From Acidimicrobiia bacterium (lineage in GTDB: Bacteria > Actinomycetota > Acidimicrobiia > Acidimicrobiales > Bin134), in contig JAJDTA010000057.1 in the NCBI GenBank assembly GCA_022827405.1, positions 1 to 35,765 on the forward strand: a stretch of DNA of 35,765 bases, read 5' to 3'. Of this stretch, positions 32,508-35,765 are shown one piece after another; position 1 is the first letter of the stretch; each line of letters starts with the position of its first letter. The notes beneath the pieces are model-generated. The model had not been told where the DNA came from. It saw only the letters and a program-made list of their open reading frames with translations, and searched no databases. Both the position numbers and the translations under genes were made by a program.

Positions 32508-33445
32508 CCGCCACTCCTGGAGCTCACAAACCGATTCCGCAGCACACCGAGCCCGCTGACTTCCAGCTCGACGACATCGCCCAGGTTTGGCACGCGTCCA
32601 AGCTCGAGACCACATCCCCTTGGAACAGTGCCGGCCGCTATGAAGTCTCCTGGGTACAGCGTTTCCCCGCTGGAGCAGTACGAAACCAACTCCGGCAGCG
32701 TCCAGGTCATCGAGGAGGTGTCGCCCTCTGTCCACGTCTCGCCGTTTACGCGCACCGCGTAGGTCAGCTCCCGCTCGTCGGCAATCTCGTCGACCACCAG
32801 CCAAGGACCGAGGACATTCCCCGTGTCGAAGTCTTTGCCCTTCGCTGGCCCCATTCCGAGCTGCATCTCCTCTGCTTGGCGCGCCCGAGCCGAGACATCG
32901 TTGAAAACGCAGTAACCCCCAATGAGCGCCTTCGCCTGTTCTGGAGTGACGTCTTTGCCCTCGCGGACGATGACAACGCCGAACTCGAGCTCGAAGTCGA
33001 GTTCGTCGGCATACGGCGGGCAGACCACATCGGCTCCAGGTCCCACAACGGTCCGCCGATTCCCCTTGTAGTAAGCGGGGATGGTGCCAATGGCGTCGGT
33101 CTTATTGGCAACACCGATTGCCGCAAACCCCGCGCGCATGTGGTCCAAGAAACTCGGGATGTCGCGAATCGAGTTCGGTACGGGGACAGGAGCCAACAGG
33201 GCGACATCATCTAGCGGGGTGACAAGGCCAGGAGGAAGGGCATCTGCATCGAGTTCGGCCTCATTTACCAGGGTGGAGAGCCAAGCGTGCGCATCGTCGT
33301 CGCCGGCGACGGAAACGACATCGTCGACGAGTTCTGGGCCATTTAGCACCAGCGCGGCGTGTGCAATCGGGACGATCTTGTCGCGCCCGACCATGGCCCC
33401 CGCATGGGGCTCCCCTGAACTGGAACAGAACGTCACTAGCTTCAT
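32504..33445 (-). CDS. Fumarylacetoacetate hydrolase (FAH) family protein
   Basis: The 313-residue protein from ATG 33445 begins MKLVTFCSSSGEP. The metal-binding Glu residues are in DFELEFG and the Asp is in FNDVSARA; GPAKGKDFDTGNVLGPW follows. Clearly related to the FAH protein at 24531, but not close. It overlaps both neighbours by four bases: the small barrel gene ahead and E1-alpha behind. FAH enzymes commonly release pyruvate or another 2-oxo acid, which would be the natural feed for the E1 enzyme encoded next. That link is inferred from the coupling. Confidence 0.87.
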   Translation of the reverse strand: MKLVTFCSSSGEPHAGAMVGRDKIVPIAHAALVLNGPELVDDVVSVAGDDDAHAWLSTLVNEAELDADALPPGLVTPLDDVALLAPVPVPNSIRDIPSFLDHMRAGFAAIGVANKTDAIGTIPAYYKGNRRTVVGPGADVVCPPYADELDFELEFGVVIVREGKDVTPEQAKALIGGYCVFNDVSARARQAEEMQLGMGPAKGKDFDTGNVLGPWLVVDEIADERELTYAVRVNGETWTEGDTSSMTWTLPELVSYCSSGETLYPGDFIAAGTVPRGCGLELGRVPNLGDVVELEVSGLGVLRNRFVSSRSGG

Positions 33446-33741
33446 GGTGCGACCTGGATTCCTCGGTCGAAGCGCCAATCCTGCTTGATCCCCTTCAGGC
33501 CCGCCGTACTCAGCTCATGGGCCACCTCAACATGACGCGGATCGCGCCGGTATGCCTCCAAGGCGGCTGTGTCGGCAACCGCCACTATGAGCATTCGGGC
33601 GTTCTCGTCGGTTGGTGATCGTCCGACCGCGACCCACCGAACACTGGGGATTTGGTCCAAAGACGACAACAGAGCGTCCAGACGAGCGCCATTTCTGGCA
33701 TCCAGTTCGCTGAAGTCGAGCGCGACGGTGTGAAGCAACAT
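33442..33741 (-). CDS. Small dimeric alpha/beta-barrel (Dabb/EthD-like) protein
   Basis: From ATG 33741 the protein has 99 residues (ATG 33747 or 33756 are alternatives). MLLHTVALDFS, PSVRWVAVGRS, MLIVAVADTAALEAYRRDPRHVEVAHEL follow the strand-helix pattern of the stress-response dimeric barrel fold. It is the first gene of the leftward FAH/2-oxoacid dehydrogenase operon and overlaps the FAH gene by four bases. A small-barrel gene also precedes the other FAH gene (24137), so the two families recur as a pair here. Activity unknown. Confidence 0.65.
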   Translation of the reverse strand: MLLHTVALDFSELDARNGARLDALLSSLDQIPSVRWVAVGRSPTDENARMLIVAVADTAALEAYRRDPRHVEVAHELSTAGLKGIKQDWRFDRGIQVAP

Positions 33742-33813
33742 GGTCATGTCCCGCAACGTATTACGCCATGCTGATTCCCCACCGACACCTCCAGATCGCT
33801 TTAAATAGTTTTA

Positions 33814-33843
33814 CTATGCAATCTGTATATCTAGTTAGCATAG
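33814..33843. promoter_or_regulatory. Inverted repeat in the divergent promoter region
   Basis: The 217-base gap 33757-33973 between divergent operons contains an AT-rich patch with the inverted repeat CTATGC (33814-33819) / GCATAG (33838-33843), 18 bases apart. It encloses CTGTATATCTAG, a weak relative of the shared TATATA motif. It may be an operator for one or both directions. The rest of the gap holds a 30-codon frame (33877-33969) without coding bias. Confidence 0.35.
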
Positions 33844-33973
33844 ATTAGGCTGCACTACAACCAGAAACGGAGAGTAATGGTCTACCATTTGCAAATCGGG
33901 TTGCCGTGCCGTGGCGGTGGGCTGCTAATGCAAAGTCGACACCCTCACCGACCTCTGATTTCGGGGTGAGAAA

Positions 33974-35035
33974 ATGACGAGAATCCTCACAGTGGGGTGT
34001 GGCGCGATAGGGTCGACGATCCTGTCTTATATGACCAGAGGGGATCGTGACATCGTTGCTGTCGATCCCTGGTCTGCTCATGTCTGGCACGTCCAGGACC
34101 ATGGAATGCGGATGGAGTCTGTGAGCGAGAATTTCCAGGTGAGGCCTCGGCTCGAACTCCTCGACTCGCTGCCGCCGGGCAAATTTGATGTTGCCCTTGT
34201 ATGTGTCAAAAGCTACGACTCTGTGTGGGCGACGGATTTTGCCGCGATGCGGCTGGAGGATGACGGCATCTTGTGCTCTGTGCAGAACGGACTCCACGAA
34301 TCCGCCATGATGGAGAAGTACGGCGCTCAGGTTGTGGGGTGTGTAGTCCCAATGGCAGCCGAGATCTTTGCGCCCGGGAACCCGCGAAGAACAAGCGGCG
34401 ACGAATGGGCATCCCTGGTCTTTGGCGAATTGTTGCCGGGCAGTTCCGATGTCCGGCCGAAGCAACTCGCCGAGCTCTTCAGCGCCCTTGGTCCTACCGA
34501 GTCGACCTCCGACATCTGGGGTGAGCTATGGGGCAAGTTCGTGCTGAATGTCATGTCAAACGCAGTGGGCGGACTAGCCGACCTCACAACCCGACACCTT
34601 TGGACCGAGCCGCAATCGGTGGGGTGCATTATCGCGCTCGGTCACGAGGCCGCCATTGTGGCACAAGCCGAGGGACAATCCCCTGTTCCGGTGTTGAAGT
34701 CGATAACCCAGGATCTCCTACTCGGGGCAACGTCGACCACCACTCAGCAATGGGCGGACACCGCGGAGATCCTCCACGCAATGGGCGAAAGTCGCGATGG
34801 AGCCCGGGAAAACCTTCCGTCGCTACTCCAGGACCTTCGGAGGGGCCGGCGAACAGAAATCGATTACCTGAACGGGGTAGTCGTCAGCAAGGCCGCCAAA
34901 CATGGGATCGACGTTCCGGCCAACAGGGCCGCAGTTTCAATAGTTCAAGAGATCGAGCGAGGACACCGTCATCGGGGTCCTCTCGCGCTCGAGGCGCTGA
35001 GTACGATCGTTCGTGATGCGTATGTCTTGTGCTGA
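33974..35035 (+). CDS. Ketopantoate reductase (ApbA/PanE) family protein
   Basis: The 353-residue NADPH-dependent reductase has the Rossmann motif GCGAIG (8-13) and CVKSYD. The full catalytic pattern of the family is visible: N105 (QNGL), K188 (ELWGKFVLN), N192/N196, S283 and E295 (RRTEIDYLNG). It is about 50 residues longer than biosynthetic PanE, and the catabolic setting suggests a 2-oxo or 3-oxo acid other than ketopantoate. GGGGTGAG lies just upstream of the ATG. The regulator gene follows after 45 bases on the same strand. Confidence 0.85.
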   Translation: MTRILTVGCGAIGSTILSYMTRGDRDIVAVDPWSAHVWHVQDHGMRMESVSENFQVRPRLELLDSLPPGKFDVALVCVKSYDSVWATDFAAMRLEDDGILCSVQNGLHESAMMEKYGAQVVGCVVPMAAEIFAPGNPRRTSGDEWASLVFGELLPGSSDVRPKQLAELFSALGPTESTSDIWGELWGKFVLNVMSNAVGGLADLTTRHLWTEPQSVGCIIALGHEAAIVAQAEGQSPVPVLKSITQDLLLGATSTTTQQWADTAEILHAMGESRDGARENLPSLLQDLRRGRRTEIDYLNGVVVSKAAKHGIDVPANRAAVSIVQEIERGHRHRGPLALEALSTIVRDAYVLC

Positions 35036-35080
35036 GCTTGGCCGGTGCCATCAGGTACTGAGCGTTGAAGGGGTGGGTAC

Positions 35081-35765
35081 ATGACGGACACGGTGAGTTC
35101 TCGAAGGCTTGAGCGGCCGAAGAAGACCGCGACCATCTTGGCGCAACGCATCGTAGAGATGATCACCGAGAATGGTTACTCCGCAGGTGACCAGTTGCCC
35201 TCGGAACGCGAGATGATCGAAACCTACGGGGTCGGTCGCCCCACCCTACGCGAGGCACTCCGGTTTCTTGAGCTCCAGGGGATTCTTCGGATTAAACCTG
35301 GACGCGGGGGCGGCCCGGTGGTCGTTGCACCAACCGGGCAATATCTCGGGAGCACGATCACGCTTCTCTTGCATGTGACCAAGGCACCGTTTCGATCCAT
35401 AATCGAAGTACGTGAGGCGATTGAACCACACGCAGCCGCGCTTGCGTCACAAAACGCCAGCGCGGAACAACGACGCCTGCTGGTGGAATCAGTCGACCGA
35501 ATCCGAGAGGTCCACCTCGACCAAGCCGCTTTCCTGGCAGAGAATGAGAACTGGCATGAGTTGGTGGCCGCCAGCTCACAGAACAAGCTGTACGCCTTTT
35601 TGGTCTCATCACTCCATGGAATGACCGACGGTACTGCCTTCGGCGTCCACTTCTCTGAAGAGGAGCGTGCTGGAGCCTGCGACATCCACCAGAGAATCAC
35701 CCAAGCCATAATTGCCGCTGACGCCGACGCCGCTGCTCGCCTGATGCGCAACCACGTGGCGAACT
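35081..35765 (+). CDS. GntR-family regulator, FadR/FCD type (partial)
   Basis: The frame from ATG 35081 (GGGGTGGG upstream) runs off the right edge after 228 codons. The N-terminal winged helix-turn-helix is clear: GDQLPSEREMIETYGVGRPTLREALRFLELQGIL (about 38-71), then GRGGGPVV. The FCD ligand-binding domain follows, with the RE/H residues expected to hold a metal or acid ligand (VREAIEPHAA, NWHELV, HQRITQA, RNHVAN). Such proteins sense organic acids and mostly repress catabolic operons from AT-rich operators. It is the only regulator gene in the window and the best candidate for the shared TATATA sites, though this is inference. Confidence 0.9.
   Translation, partial: MTDTVSSRRLERPKKTATILAQRIVEMITENGYSAGDQLPSEREMIETYGVGRPTLREALRFLELQGILRIKPGRGGGPVVVAPTGQYLGSTITLLLHVTKAPFRSIIEVREAIEPHAAALASQNASAEQRRLLVESVDRIREVHLDQAAFLAENENWHELVAASSQNKLYAFLVSSLHGMTDGTAFGVHFSEEERAGACDIHQRITQAIIAADADAAARLMRNHVAN

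Noticed and set aside
33821-33835. Possible fifth copy of the AACC(A/G)TATATA motif (AATCTGTATATCTAG)
   Set aside because: Only about nine of the core positions agree and no -35/-10 pair with 17-base spacing fits; not counted as a site.
33877-33969. 30-codon leader frame ahead of the ketopantoate-reductase-like gene
   Set aside because: It has a plausible ribosome-binding site and ends just before the next start, but codon third positions show no coding bias, so chance is more likely.
1-35765. CRISPR array, tRNA or rRNA genes, insertion sequences or phage genes
   Set aside because: No regularly spaced repeats, cloverleaf-like stretches, transposase or integrase frames were seen on reading; absence is by eye only.

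Overview
The window looks like a chromosomal piece of a high-GC actinobacterium. My best guess is an uncultured Acidimicrobiia-type lineage, but that is inference from gene content: a luciferase-like oxidoreductase of F420 type, a fused LivH-LivM-LivG transporter, many GTG/TTG starts, and several acyl-CoA, CoA-transferase and Amidohydro_2 genes. No rRNA, tRNA, CRISPR array, transposase or integrase was seen.

Left part (1-11 kb): the tail of a probable substrate-binding protein, an ABC ATPase and a tandem-duplicated permease (SsuBC/ThiXYZ type) with a luciferase-like oxidoreductase; a ribbon-helix-helix/PIN toxin-antitoxin pair; a Baeyer-Villiger-type flavin monooxygenase of the long HAPMO type; a membrane-anchored LytM/M23 peptidase; SecG followed closely by an acyl-CoA dehydrogenase; a convergent acyl-CoA synthetase; and a cold-shock protein.

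Middle and right part (11-35 kb): a dense catabolic island. It holds a first amidohydrolase; a BVMO-SDR pair (alcohol to ketone to ester or lactone logic); a translationally coupled transporter operon (LivHMG fusion, LivF, an unusual thiolase-like/enoyl-CoA hydratase fusion, and a lipoprotein substrate-binding protein); an amidohydrolase, small alpha/beta-barrel protein, FAH-family hydrolase and SDR operon that runs tail-to-tail into an opposing CoA-transferase III, SnoaL-like and amidohydrolase operon; and an opposing operon with a second small-barrel/FAH pair coupled to a 2-oxoacid dehydrogenase complex whose E2 is split into separate lipoyl and catalytic proteins. The right end has a ketopantoate-reductase-like gene and the start of a FadR-type GntR regulator.

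The most interesting signal is regulatory. Four intergenic sites share AACC(A/G)TATATA: 12401-12414, 15006-15019, 22811-22826 and 29581-29596. At three of them the motif sits on the -10 position of a recognisable -35/-10 promoter with 17-base spacing, and the fourth fits the same layout more weakly. They precede the BVMO-SDR genes, the transporter operon and both convergent amidohydrolase operons. This suggests one regulon for uptake and stepwise breakdown of an unidentified carboxylate or cyclic/ketonic compound: import, alcohol/ketone oxidation, ester or C-C hydrolysis, oxidative decarboxylation to an acyl-CoA, then beta-oxidation-like steps. The substrate cannot be named from sequence alone.
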